Of a stretch of DNA of 64,000 nt, positions 42,478-53,711 are shown one piece after another. Both the position numbers and the translations under genes were made by a program. This DNA comes from Brachionus manjavacas (Eukaryota > Rotifera > Eurotatoria > Ploima > Brachionidae). The notes under the pieces are model-generated. The model saw nothing but the letters and a program-made list of their open reading frames with translations. It made no database searches and had not been told where the DNA came from. Position 1 is the first letter of the stretch; the number at the start of each line of letters is the position of its first letter. The stretch lies in NCBI GenBank assembly GCA_019054805.1, contig JAHQIY010000002.1:8432001-8496000 (forward strand), written 5' to 3'.

Positions 42478-42999
42478 ATGAACAACAATATAAACTATGA
42501 GCTGCCACCGATCAAGAAAATAGGACCAGCCGTGTTGCCCAAGCCGAAGAACATAAAAATACAAGCAGGACGAGGTAAGTGGACCGCGTGAGAATTAGCT
42601 TGATTTATTTGTTGATAGAATGATTTTAAAGTAATTCGTCTAAACTATGCACCCAGTTTAGACGCGGACACAATGAGCTGCTCAAGACCCACTTTACCTT
42701 CTGATTTTGTCAATGGTTTGGCATTTTTTTTCATTTTTTTCTTTTTGTTTTAATTTGATGCATGAAAAGATATTGATGATGGGCCCAGTCAGCCATCTAG
42801 AGCTAAAGTTGTTGACATACCGGTTCAAATAGAAACCACCAAAAGCTATTCGGACCAGTTCAGATTTCCGAAAAAAGTTAGCAAAGTGAACATCCAGCCG
42901 ATGCGCACTTTAACTCTAAATGGCATCCGAAATGAGCCGTCTGTGTCCAATGATCCAAGTCTGGTTTTGCATGCCAATCTTCTATCTATGTCAGATTAG
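42478..42999 (+). CDS. Probable N-terminal exons of the LIM-domain gene, or a small separate gene
   Basis: Three GC-richer segments join in one frame by phase-1 introns: 42478-42574 (MNNNINYELPPIKKIGPAVL, PKPKNIKIQAGRG; donor GTAAGT), 42632-42715 (VIRLNYAPSLDADTMSCSRP, TLPSDFVN; donor GTTTGG) and 42780-42999 (DIDDGPSQPSRAKVVDIPVQ, IETTKSYSDQFRFPKKVSKV, ..., LLSMSD, TAG). 'GPAVLPKPK' resembles the 'FAPVVAPKPK' motif near the start of zyxin/LPP proteins, and the first LIM-gene exon downstream (45112) needs a phase-1 donor. No strong donor of that phase is visible before the TAG; GTCTGG at about 42959 is the weak candidate. It may therefore end here as a protein of about 136 residues. Confidence 0.45.
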
Positions 43000-45111
43000 G
43001 CAACTTTCGCAAAAGTCAGCACAAAAATACTTTTTTTAGCTTAACTCGAATTAGTTTATTCTTAATCTTGATTTAAAAAAAAAATTAAGACCTCGGAATG
43101 GTTTTATCAAACTTTTGATTCTATGCATTTCATCAAAATTTTTCATTTTTTTTATTTGAGTTTTGATTTACCTCAGAATTTCATTCAAAGACCTGGCAAA
43201 ATAGTTCTTAAGTCTTGATTATTTTAGATTTTTTAAATTAGACTTTCATTGGGATAAAGCCCAAAAGTGTGTTTAAAAAAATTAAGAAAAATTTCAAGTT
43301 AAATCTGATAAGAATTTGATAAAATTGTTTAATTGAAAAATTCTCTTACAGATAAACTATTTTATTGGGGAAAACTTTGAAGGGCTATGTCAGACAAGAG
43401 CCCAAAAAAAATTTTTGATCCATTTTTAAGTCAAAGCCAATTTTAGTAGCATATTTTTAATCCTCCTTTATTTGTCTTCTAATTCTAGAACAAAATTTGA
43501 GTAAAATATTGAAAGGGTTATTTTATTGAGATTTTTTTCTTCAAACAAAAAGATTAAAAATTAAAAATTTAAATTTTTTTTAATGATATTTAATTTACCC
43601 CGCAAAAAAATGTTTATTAAAGATTTTATTCAGAAATATCTTCTAGCCTAGTTAAAGAAAAAGAGACAAAAAAGAATAGCTAATAGTAGAGAAGTAAAAA
43701 TTTATATTAATCTAAAAGCTTATTCAGATATTCAAATTAATCTTAGATAAATTTGTGGGTGATTAAGATAATGTGTTTTTTTAAGCACAAAATCTTTATT
43801 GATAAAATATTCTAGCTAAATTTTCTCACTTTTTTTCACAAAAATTAAACGCGATTCTTTAACAAGCCTAAATTTTATAAAAATTATTTAGGCTTATTTT
43901 TTAAAATATAAAATATTAATAATCTTTTGTTTTTAAAATTAAAAAAAAAATAATCTTGAGATCAAAAAGCTTATAGCAAAAAATTTCAGAAAAAAGGATC
44001 AAAAAATTTATTGTGACAATTAAATTAAATTTTAAAAAATACGCAATTTAAGTTGTTTGATTTTTTAGAAATGCTGTGCGAAAAATTTATTTAACAGATA
44101 ATCTTTTATGTCACATAAAAACAATAGAAGATAATTTAATTTTATTAGTCAGCCTTTTAATTTTAAATAAAGAGTTTTAGAAAAAAATATCGAATTATTT
44201 TAATTAAGTTAATCTATGCACAACTATTCAAACTAATAGCAAAATTAAAATATTTACTTTTAAATATCGTGCAATTAATTACAAAATAGAGGTTTGGTGC
44301 TGAGGCAAACTGCTTATGATTGCTAATTATTAAAAGAAAAAAGTGCTTTTATTTAACTAAATTCATTGCAAAATGCTCCTCCCAAGGTATTTATTTATTT
44401 GTAAACTACATCGAGTAAACAATAATTAAAAAAAGCATAAATGAATAATTAATGCATCAAATCACATTAATAGAAATTTTTAGAACAACTAAAGCATTAT
44501 AATGGTTTAATGAAACAAAAGATGATCTATGAATTATCATAACAGTTGAAGCTATTTGAGAATTTAAAAATTAAAATTAAATAAAATTTAAAAAACTTTT
44601 TCAAAATAAAATAATTTGAGGTTTCAGGAGATCCAGGCAAAAGCTCCCGCGAATTAAAAAAATTGTTAAAATGAAAAATTAAATAGAGTTTAAATAACTT
44701 AGTGAAAAAAATAAAAAATTATAGCGTAAATTAAAAATTTATATTAAAAATTTTTAAAACAAAAATTGAAAGAAAAATAAGCAAAAAATTTTTTTTTATT
44801 TTAAAATTTTTGAGGTTTTTTTTAAATACCGAAATCCCAAAACCTAATTTTTTTTACCCAAATTTAATTAAAAATTCTAAATTTTTTTTTTTCAATCAAA
44901 AATAAGTCTTCTCTTGGTTCGCTAAAATAGCGGACCCTAAAAAATACTTTAAATAAGATCAATTTTAACCATTAGTCCTTAAATTTTTTCAAGTGATTAG
45001 ACATTTTATTATTGTCTTAATTGATGATGTTCAAGAATATTAATTTTCTGCTGATTTTTCCGAAAGTTATTATCTGGCATTTGCTCCCAAAACTAACGAT
45101 TCTTCTTTTAG
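43000..45111. other. AT-rich intron-like spacer
   Basis: Mostly poly-A/T. One GC-richer patch at 44628-44664, following TTTCAG, reads GDPGKSSRELKKLL in one frame and could be a 37-bp exon, but its phase does not fit the next exon. The real acceptor of the next exon is TTCTTCTTTTAG ending at 45111. Confidence 0.45.
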
Positions 45112-48100
45112 CGACAATAAACTTTACATCCGACGGCTCTGCCAACCGCCCAACCATAACCATAACAACTGGTCGCGGGAACAACTCGCCCACAGTGACA
45201 AGCTCCTCTCCAAACGGCTTCACATACAATATACCCATACAGCATGTCGGCTCAAACCAAAATTTTGTCATATCCACCCAGAATAACTCGGCGCCTGGCC
45301 TCGTAAATTCGGGGGGATCAAACAGCTACATTATACCTGTTAAGCTAAGCAATAGCAACCAGAGCGCGGCCAGCAAGCCAAAGCTGCCCACTAGTGGTGA
45401 AAATGAGCGCAATAATTTTGGGAATATTTTTATCAAGGCCAACAGACCGGTTCAAAGTCAACATCAACAAAAAAAAGAACACGAGGTCGACCTGCTGAGG
45501 GATTTGTTGGTCAAAAATTCAAGTGTTCAAAATGAGCAAAATTGTGTCGGAATATGTACAAAGTGTAGTCAAAAAATAATAGGCGCTGAGAATGGCCTCA
45601 AAGCTTTAGATTCGATATTTCACATTAAATGCTTTGTATGCCATGGATGTGGTTAGTTTTTTTCTTATTTATTTTAAAATTTCCTATTCAGTTCCAAATT
45701 TAATCAGTAGTTCATTTATAATTAGACCTGAATTTAAAATTGATTCTTGTTTCTTAGAATCAGTTTAAACAACGAAAAAAAGGCTGTCTAAATTAAAGAT
45801 TTGTGAATATTTCTTGATGTTTTGGCATCTAAACTTCATTTTATATTTAAAAGATACTTTAATAAATTGGCCAACTTTTGTTGGATTTTTTCTTCAATTT
45901 TTCAAAATAGTAAAAGCTAAAAAAGTAAATGGTTAAAGATTTTTTGAACAAAATTTCATCAAGTGCTCCTTCTGAACAAACATTTCCAACTGCTTTATTT
46001 CCAATAACGAAAGAAAGAGCTTTCTTTAGTACCGAAAGTTTTAAAAATTTTGTTTGCATAAACTCTTCAAAAAAAAATCAAAAAAAACAATGTAATTTAA
46101 TAAACGGAATGACTTCACGCTTTATAAAGTCTAAATAGACAGTTTGGTTGACTGCAAGTCCACTTTTTCGTATGATTGGCGCCGAAATACCCCTCTCAGA
46201 AATGACCAACCAAACAAGTAATTTCTGCTCAAAGTTCTTAATTTACCATGACTGAGATTGAAATAGGATTCTAAATTCCAGGAAATATTTATATCTTTTA
46301 AATAAAAATTTCTACATTTTACTCTAGCTACTTTTTTTTGCGTTTCGGTTCGGTCAGGGATTTTCATCTTTTTTTCTAGGTGTTATTTGAAGCTTCTTCA
46401 ACAATTTTGAGAACATTTGCTGGCTTATATCAAACTTTTTGGCTGCTTGACGCTGAATGATGTTGTCTTTGTGATCAAAAGCCTTTTTTAGCTTATTGAG
46501 TTGTACTTTAGTCATTTTTTTCGGTGTTTGACCAGAGCCTTGTTTCCTTTCTGGTGAAAAATATTCACTAGGTTTTAAATTTCGGTAAACAGTACTACTT
46601 GGAATTTTTTCCTCCCATTAACTACCTCACAGTGAATATCTTTCCAAGTGATCTATTTTCGTTAAAAAACCCGTACACGCGAATTCTTAGGGCCTCTTTA
46701 TTAGATGAATTTATTTTGGTCATTTTTAATTCAAATTGAATAATTTTTTTTATCGTATTTAAAATTAAATTTACTACAAGAATATGGAAATAGATTTAAA
46801 AAAAAATTAAAACAGCATTGCTAATGATACTTAAAGTTCATCTCGATTTTAAGTTGTCACCCGTTACTTAACATTTTGCATTTTTCTCTAAAATTTAGAA
46901 AAAGAAATAGAAATATTTCTAGCTGGTTCTAAATCGACTTACCGGTTTCTGATTTTAAGTCGATTCTAGAACCGATTAAAAATTAAAAAAATTAAGCCTT
47001 GAGTTACAAAGCTCTCCTTTTTTATCCGAGGTAAATATTTATTCCTTTTAATTATCATGTAATTCTCTTAATGATTTCTAGTATGACTATAAGTAACAAG
47101 AACTTGTAAGATTCACAATTTTTTTCAAAGTTTTTATTTAATTAAAACGCATTAAAAAAGAACTAATAATGATAAATATGAAAAAAATATATTTTTTTTT
47201 AAATAATCGGAGATGATTTTTTCTTTAACCATTAGACGTGTTGTAAGATTGACAATCAAATAATTGATGAATTTTCTATAAAAAAAGTCAATTTTTTTTT
47301 AAATCTTTAGTCAAATGACTCAAAAAATGACCATACAGAACCCAATGTAGTGAAATTTTTATTTTGAAAACCTTGAGTCTGTTTCATTCTGTTACACAAA
47401 ATCACTTAAAATTATTAATTATTATATTTAATTTTTTTATTTGAAACTGAAAAGAATACTTGAGACATCGCACTTTTTCAATTTTATTTCATCAGTAGAT
47501 ACATTTTGTAATTCAAACACAAAACTATCTTTATACGAAAATTAACCTAATCCTTGTATCAAATCAGCAGTGTTTATTAAATAATAAATTTGGTAATGAA
47601 ATACTATGAAATATCGAAGCAAAATATTCAAATACACAATTTAATTGCATTGCAATTTACACAGTTTTTTAACTTTTAAAGCTTTCAAATTTAAATTTTA
47701 AATAATTGCAAATATGCTATGCAATTAACTATTTAACTATCAAAAATTTAACAAAAAATTCAAAAAAAGAATAATGACTTTTTGAATAAATGCGCCCATT
47801 TTTCTGAACATTGATAGTTCTTGGGCAAGTGACTTTTTCTCTCATAAAACATATGGCTGAAATTGTCCACAGTCTAAATTATTTTTTTTTCAAAAATAAA
47901 ATGAATTTGATTTAATTTTTTTCACATCACAAAAATTAAAACTTAAAATATATTTTTTAAAAGGATATTCGCTGCAAGATGATCACTTTTACTCAATGGA
48001 AAGCAAAACCTTTTGCGAAGAATGCTACAGTGTAAGCTTTAGTTTTTTTTACTAATAAAAGCCTATTTTTAAAAATTAATTTTTTTAGAAAATGTTGGAA

Positions 48101-50423
48101 AAATGTTCATTTTGCTTAAGACCAATTACTGACCGAGTAAGTTTTTTTAATTCTGATCAAGTGTCTAATTTGGTTTAGAATATTCAAAAATTATTTGAGA
48201 AGAAATTCCTTAAATAATTGGAATCATTAAAATACTTAAATAAGTGATTGATTTTTTTAGTATATTTGTTGTTCAAAAATCTTGTAATCTTTGTTAGGCT
48301 CTCAGAAGATACTTAGTTTAAATCAAAAGCTTTTTTTCTGATAATTTACAAAGAAAAATAATTATTTTTTCTCCATTTATTCACTTCAATTGCCTCGATT
48401 ATTTGTTTATAAAATGAATAATTTTAAACAAAAATGATGATTATTTTATTTGATTTCTTTTCGTAAGGAAAATAGTTTTGAGCAAAAATATTAAAATTGA
48501 AATTTATGATTTCTAACAGAGTTGTTTAAAAGTCCCAAAAAAAATTCCAAGTCTTTAAAAAAAAAACCGGCCAACTTTTTGAAAGGCGGTCTTTCAGCTT
48601 GGCAGTCAAAATTTTGGAATGCAAAGCTAAAAAAAATAAAATTAAGATAATTAAAAAAAAAATGTCTTGACTTGGACTTGACTTGAGACTTAGGACTTTT
48701 AAACAACTCTGATTTCTAAGTTTTCGGACTTTTTAAAAAAATTGAAATAACTCATCTAAATGATTAATAGAAAGTTTGAAAAAGAGATTCAATTTCTTTT
48801 TTTATTTATTTATTAAATCTTTTCAATTATAAAATTTAAAATAATAAATATAACTAAAAATAATTTAAAGCAAAATTTGATAAAAATTCGGTCTTAAATT
48901 GTAAAGTAAAAAATTTATTTTATGTTTAATCGCTTTGCTGATTTTTTTGAATTTAGCTAAATTTTCAAATCATTCTTTTATTCTCCAAATTCAGTTTTCT
49001 TTATAAATTTGAATATTTTCTAAAATGCCTGAAAAAGTAAGATTGTTTGAAAAAAAAATTTTTTCTGGATTTAGACAGATATAGAAATCTTTAATTTCGG
49101 TGAGTATGACAAAAAAATTATTAATCCAAAAGAAAAAAATCCCAAAATTGTGATCCAAATTAAAGCAAATTGATAAATAAATTCATTGTGTTAAAATTTT
49201 GTCCAAACTTAAACTTGTGGTATGCCAAGGGACTTGAAAGTTTTCATGTGGAATTTTTGTTTCATTTAAAAATTTTTTATCTAGTTTTGGAGACAAGTAA
49301 TTTTAAATAAAGAGCTTAAAATCAGGCTAAAAAAAATTTTTAAATTTTTTTTGATAACTTGATTTTTTGAACACAAAACTTAGCAAAAAATCTCACTCTT
49401 TTTTTTTTAATTAGCCATATCTTCATAATCATTGCTAAGAAAATAATTTTTTTTAAAATAAATAATAATTTAATTATGAGGAAAATAATGTTTATTACAA
49501 AAAATAAACATTCTTATTAGATTATATCGAAAATTTGAGCAAAATTAAGAAAATTTAATCATCATTATCAAATAAAATATTTATTAAAAAATTTCAATAT
49601 ATTTTAAAACTAAGAATTCAACTCCATATCTAATGCTGAGTTATGTAATAAATTAATCAGCAATTTTTTCAAAACAACTTTATAATACAAAAATCAAGTT
49701 GAATTGGATCTTACAATTTTGTAAAAATTTTTGACAGAGTTTATCATTCAAGAAATCTTTTGACAGCTTAAAAAATTGAAATTTTTTTTGTTGAAATTAA
49801 AGTTATTAAAAAATTTAATTTCAGATTCTTAGAGCTACAGGAAAGCCATTTCATCCCGAATGCTTTAATTGTATAGTGGTAAATTTTGAACTAAAATTTT
49901 AGACATTTTTTCGACATTTATTTTTGTCAAGTGTAAGAAAAATCTTGATGGAATACCTTTCACCGTAGATGCATCTAATAAAATTCATTGTATCGAATGC
50001 TTTCATGAGTAAATTGAATATGAAAGGACGTGAAAAACAGAATTATTTTAATTAAAATTCTTTTCAGGAAATATGCTCCTAGGTGCTACATATGCCGATT
50101 GCCGATTACACCAGAAAACGGGATGGAAGAAACAATTCGCATTGTGGCCATGGATAAAAACTTTCACATAAACTGCTACAAATGCGAGGTGATTTTTAGA
50201 AGAAATTACATTTTTTAGGAATATTAAATTTTAAGTTAATTAGGACTGCGGAGTAAGCTTATCTTCAAATGCAGAAAACGCTGGTGGTTGTTTTCCTCTT
50301 GATGACCATATTTATTGCAAGAATTGCAATTATCATCACTTGAAATATTTAGTCAATGCTCAAGGAACTGGTTTGTTTCCAACTAATTTAAATAATCAGA
50401 CTCCTCGCTCGACCGATTTATAA
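45112..50423 (+). CDS. LPP: Zyxin/LPP-family protein with three C-terminal LIM domains (seven exons)
   Basis: Exons: 45112-45651, 47964-48031, 48089-48136, 49825-49878, 49932-50008, 50068-50188 and 50244-50423. All joins keep frame and have GT/AG. Exon 1 supplies a Ser/Asn/Thr-rich linker and the first LIM half. LIM1: CTKC...HIKCFVCHGC...FCEECYS. LIM2: CSFCLRPITDR, ILRATGKPFHPECFNCIVCK, IHCIECF. LIM3: CYICRLPITPENGMEETIRI, HINCYKCEDCG, IYCKNC. 'EKC..C..PITDRILRATGK', 'LDGIPFTVDAS' and 'EETIRIVAMD' are near-verbatim LPP/TRIP6/zyxin. The protein ends TPRSTDL, a class I PDZ ligand like the STDL end of vertebrate LPP. Such proteins work at focal adhesions and cell junctions, binding actin regulators and shuttling to the nucleus. 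361 codons are seen here; the N-terminus probably lies at 42478. AATAAA is at 50488-50493. The mariner at 46130 and the hAT MITE at 48517 sit in introns. Confidence 0.92.
46130..46735 (-). mobile_element. Tc1/mariner-type transposase, N-terminal half, in a LIM-gene intron
   Basis: Minus-strand frames read RIRVYGFFNENRSLGKDIHC, KIPSSTVYRNLKPSEYFSPE, RKQGSGQTPKKMTKVQLNKL, FDISQQMFSKLLKKLQI, then KIPDRTETQKKVARVKCRNF and WNLESYFNLSHGK. These are the two helix-turn-helix domains, the GRPR-like linker (here GSGQTP) and the start of the catalytic domain (ESYF). In this family an Asp is expected before ESYF; here it is Asn-Leu, so the first catalytic residue is lost. Frames are shifted and it is dead. 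No terminal repeats seen. Confidence 0.75.
46925..46973. repeat. Inverted repeat in a LIM-gene intron
   Basis: GGTTCTAAATCGACTTA and TAAGTCGATTCTAGAACC pair with one bulged base around a 14-base loop. Possible end of a small element, or an RNA hairpin. Confidence 0.6.
47100..47230 (+). repeat. Repeat segment matching the flanks of the MITE at 50959 (empty site)
   Basis: AAAGTTTTTATTTAATTAAA, ACGCATTAAAAAAGAACTAA, TAATGATAAATATGAAAAAA and AATAATCGGAGA match, block for block, the sequence on both sides of 50959-51294, with a single TTAAAAAAG where the other locus has two. It lies in a LIM-gene intron. It is probably part of a pogo-like element. Confidence 0.75.
48517..48711. mobile_element. 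hAT-type MITE with perfect 8-bp target duplication, in a LIM-gene intron
   Basis: The ends CAGAGTTGTTTAAAAGTCC and GGACTTTTAAACAACTCTG are perfect inverted repeats. ATTTCTAA is duplicated at 48509-48516 and 48712-48719. The CAGAGTTG start and 8-bp duplication are hAT hallmarks. It is 195 bp with no coding content. Confidence 0.92.
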
Positions 50424-50940
50424 ACCGATTTTCCTCTATCGTCTAAATTATCATCGAACTTTGTACTTAACTCACCAATTTTAGCTGAATAAATTATTTA
50501 TTTTTTTAATTTGTTTCTAATATTGAACCTGATTTTTTTTTCGAAATTAAATATTGAAAATGAATAAAATTGAGATAAATAAATATAAAAATGGTGCATA
50601 ATATTTTTTAATAACTAGATTATTCAATTCAATAAATTTTTCATTTAAAGTTAATGCCAATAACAATAACAATAGAAGTCTCAGTTTTGGACTTTAGGGA
50701 TTAAATTTAATTAAGTCAAAAGTTTATTAAATGGAATCCAAAATTATAACAAGTAATTAATGGTTTATTTAGTAGTTAGTTGTTAGCGTGCGCTGCCTGC
50801 AGTTATGACTAAACCACATTGAAAAGTGTACTAAAGAGAAAGATTAAGAGACGTCAATACTCGGGTATAAACAATTATAACCGAACTTCGTTACATCCGA
50901 GTAAGACAAAAAAAAAATTTTTTTAAAGTTTTTATTTAAT
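50424..50940. other. 3' flank of the LIM gene, AT-rich
   Basis: Contains the AATAAA at 50488. At 50770-50900 a GC-richer segment (GCGTGCGCTGCCTGCAGTTA, then GAGACGTCAATACTCGGGTA, ACCGAACTTCGTTACATCCG) may be the left end of a pogo-like element. Confidence 0.4.
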
Positions 50941-50958
50941 TAAAACGTATTAAAAAAG

Positions 50959-51294
50959 GGCATTGTGAATTTTGAAGCAAAAAACAAAAACAATAATCTT
51001 AAAATGAAATAAAATTTTTACTATAAGTCTAAAAATAATTCTGCAAAATGTATCAGCTGGTACAAACTTTGTATCACCCAAATTAAGACTGCAATAACTC
51101 TGAAATTTAATTTTTTATGATTTCTAATATTTTTAGTGCTTTGCAGACTTGCAGAGTTTTTGCAGTCTTAATTTGGGTGATACAAAGTTTGCACCAGCTG
51201 ATACATTTTGCAGAACTATTTTTAGACCTTTAGTAAAAAACTTATTTCATTTTAAGATTATTGTTTTTGTTTTTGTTCCAAAATTCACAATGCC
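50959..51294. mobile_element. Foldback MITE with long arms and 9-bp target duplication
   Basis: The ends are GGCATTGTGAATTTTG and CAAAATTCACAATGCC-type complements. Arms of about 140 bases differ at roughly ten positions (shared blocks TGCAAAATGTATCAGCTGGT, GTATCACCCAAATTAAGACT). TTAAAAAAG is duplicated at 50950-50958 and 51295-51303. The 9-bp size and long arms favour a MULE-type origin. The same end motif and size occur at 9851-10187. An unfilled copy of the target lies at about 47135-47200. Confidence 0.9.
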
Positions 51295-51370
51295 TTAAAA
51301 AAGAACTAATAACGATAAATATGAAAAAAAATAAATTTTTTTTAAAAAATAATCGGAGAATGTTTTTTGT

Positions 51371-51620
51371 TTAACCTTTAAACCCAAGATTTCATTCGCA
51401 ATTGAATCTAAGCTATCAATTTTAAATACATTAATTATTTCGTTGTCGGTTTTTTGTTGATATAAAGCTAATTGATTATCAATTTCAACATAATCTTGAA
51501 AAGAAGCGTTCGTTGGAATAAATCGAAGTTTTTGAAAATGCTTCCCTAATTTTCCTATTAAGACTTTTTCTTCATCTTTGTATTTTTTTGAAAATCCATA
51601 CTTATTGACTGATTTATTTT
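51371..51620 (-). mobile_element. pogo/Tigger-like transposase C-terminal fragment
   Basis: The minus-strand translation gives NKYGFSKKYKDEEKVLIGKL, GKHFQKLRFIPTNASFQDYV, EIDNQLALYQQKTDNEIINV, FKIDSLDSIANEILG. The 'F.DYV.ID..L.......(D/E)EII..V' pattern resembles the acidic C-terminus of pogo/Tigger transposases. The identification is moderate. It continues the repeat in which the 50959 MITE is inserted. Confidence 0.4.
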
Positions 51621-52344
51621 ATGAAAAATTAAAAAACCAATAGTTCACAAATGTATTTTTATATTTTCGTAATATGCGAATAAGCAGTATTTTGGCTATA
51701 AGCGTACTTCATTATAATCTTAAAAAAAATATATTAAAAGTATTATTGTTCTAAACAACAGTGTTTTATTTTTCGTGTTAAACGAATTTTCGTTCCGAAT
51801 ATCCGTGTTCGTCTAAATTTACTGTAATAGTTACTGCAGTAAATAGTTTTTTTCTGCGCAAAATTTTCGCGTTGTAATTAAGGCCATTGAAGCCTTTAAT
51901 AATTTAATTTGAATATTTCTTTATCAATTTGAGCCTTGAAACTATTTGATGTATTTGCCTATGTTCCTTCTTTTTGGAGTTGATTTTATGATTCAAAAAC
52001 TCTGATCTTTAAAAAATGATAATTGTTTTTTCTTTTGTTGATCTCTCTTAAAAGTTTATGATCATTTGTACTTATTAGATTAATTCTTAAGCTTTTGAAT
52101 AATTTGTTCCTTTGAAAATTATTTTTTTAAATCCATTTATTATTTTCAAAATTTGTATTATATGTTATCTTCACCCTCATTGTTAAAGGCTCATCAAAAC
52201 AAGGATCTTTTTCTCTCTTCATACTACTTATCCCGTTAACTATTTCTTATCTTGCTCGCTCACCGTTGCACATTTTCGATTAGTCTGATGTTCAATTTTA
52301 ATGAAGGTGATCAGTTCCAAATTGCGAATTCTAAATGTATTATT
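51621..52344. other. AT-rich spacer
   Basis: Around 51760-51840 a CGTGTTAAACGAATTTTCGT / CGAATATCCGTGTTCGTCTA segment could be the right end of the pogo-like element. Otherwise nothing recognised. Confidence 0.35.
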
Positions 52345-52515
52345 TTTTTATTTGTTTGTTTTCTGTACCGAGCTAGGGCTCCTTCAGAATAAATTTAAAA
52401 AAATCAAAATCAATATAAAAATAAAATTAAAGTTAATAAAATGAGAAAAAAAAATCAAAATAAAGTAATTAAGCTAAAAAAAAAGAAAAAAAAATGAAAG
52501 CTTAGAAGATTTATG
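52345..52515 (-). mobile_element. LINE 3'-UTR stub, jockey-type family, antisense
   Basis: Read on the minus strand it is a T-rich 3' UTR followed by TTCTGAAGGAGCCCTAGCTC, GGTACAGAAAACAAACAAAT and an A-rich tail. About 170 bases. Confidence 0.85.
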
Positions 52516-52570
52516 TATATACGAACGATGTTTATATAGAAATTAATATCTTTTTCGAGGTAAGTAAATG

Positions 52571-53483
52571 GATTTACTATAATCTAATGCTAAATGAATC
52601 TAATGCCAAAAATTTAATGTCAATTACTTTAATGCCAAATCGTTAAATAAGAAAAAATTGTAAAAAATAAAATAAGGAATCTTTTGTTCTTTCTTAAATA
52701 ATGAAACTAATGCCAATTTTTTTAATAAGGAAATTAATCTTTTCATTCTAAAAAAATTAATTATTGCCGAATAAAAATTTAAGAAACCAGTGCTAATGAA
52801 AGCAATGACAAAATTTTTTTGATTGAATTCCTTGATTTAAATTAAATTTTTCGATTAATAATAATCAAGAAATAGAAACCGCTTATTTACATGATATAAA
52901 TTTAAACTTTTCAAAAATAAGTTCGGGCTGAAAATCGCCAAACTAGATCTTCTCCAAGTATAGCACAATTTCTAGATACGTTAGAAGAAGATCCAGAGGA
53001 GCCGCATTTTAACTACATTCGATCTTTGATGAACCATGAAACTTTAGATGCCATGTAAAACGCAAAGAAAGCTGAAAAAGAGCGTAAAAAACAATTAACA
53101 AAAGAATACATAGTTGCTATTACCTCTAAGGATATTAAAGATGAAGTAAAACGCATGTGGAGATCAAGACGCTGCAATGTTTATCTTACGCAAAAAAGTT
53201 GCCTAAAAAATTGGAAGTTCATTTAGCATCTGAGTTTCTAAACAAATACGGCGAGACTCAGAGTTATTTCTAGAATTTCTTATTTGTTTTTTTTGTTATT
53301 ATTTTAATTTGCAGTAGATTTCTTAATCATTAGATTTTTTGACACTATTTTCTTATATCCTAAATTAGCAATAAATCTATTTAGCATTATTTTCTTAAAA
53401 TATTTTTTGACTATAAAATATTTTGGCATTATTTTTTTTAACATTAGAATCATTTTACATTGATTTGAAGATTCCCAGTAAAT
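52571..53483 (+). mobile_element. Unclassified DNA element A with repeat-rich ends and an unrecognised ORF
   Basis: The left end begins GATTTACTATAATCTAATGC and holds many copies of a TAATG(C/T)(C/T)AAA motif over about 270 bases. The right end (about 53300-53483) has the same motif inverted and finishes CAGTAAAT. Between them, 52925-53270 encodes RSSPSIAQFLDTLEEDPEEP, HFNYIRSLMNHETLDAM, then (after a stop) NAKKAEKERKKQLTKEYIVA, ITSKDIKDEVKRMW. The protein matches that of element B on the other strand. I do not recognise the family and no clear target duplication is seen. Confidence 0.5.
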
Positions 53484-53504
53484 GAGTTTTTGATATTCAC
53501 TCAG

Positions 53505-53710
53505 ACTCAATCGGCTTTAGATACTACAAACATGCACTTTTTGCTTCATTTAAGGCCATTGGAAATAATTATGCCAAGATCTCTTTCTTCTAGTGTCTCT
53601 TCTATTTAAAAGGTTTCATTATGCTGTCTAATATAATAAATGGGCTTTGTTTTATTTCCTCCAAAAATGTATTTCGACAGGTTAAGCTACGTTGAACATT
53701 TTTCAGTCAA
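53505..53710 (-). mobile_element. CR1-like LINE fragment between elements A and B
   Basis: Minus-strand frames read FGGNKTKPIYYIRQHNETFK, IEETLEERDLGIIISNGLK and SKADxV. This is the 'LEE..EEKDLGVIVS..LKWS' segment just after the RT palm of CR1-like LINEs. It is about 200 bases, truncated at both ends. Confidence 0.65.
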
Positions 53711-53711
53711 A

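Noticed and set aside
45021-45111. ATG at 45021 as the start of the LIM gene
   Set aside because: The 30 codons after it are AT-rich and hydrophobic, unlike the rest, and end at a strong pyrimidine tract plus AG. This reads as intron, with the exon starting at 45112.
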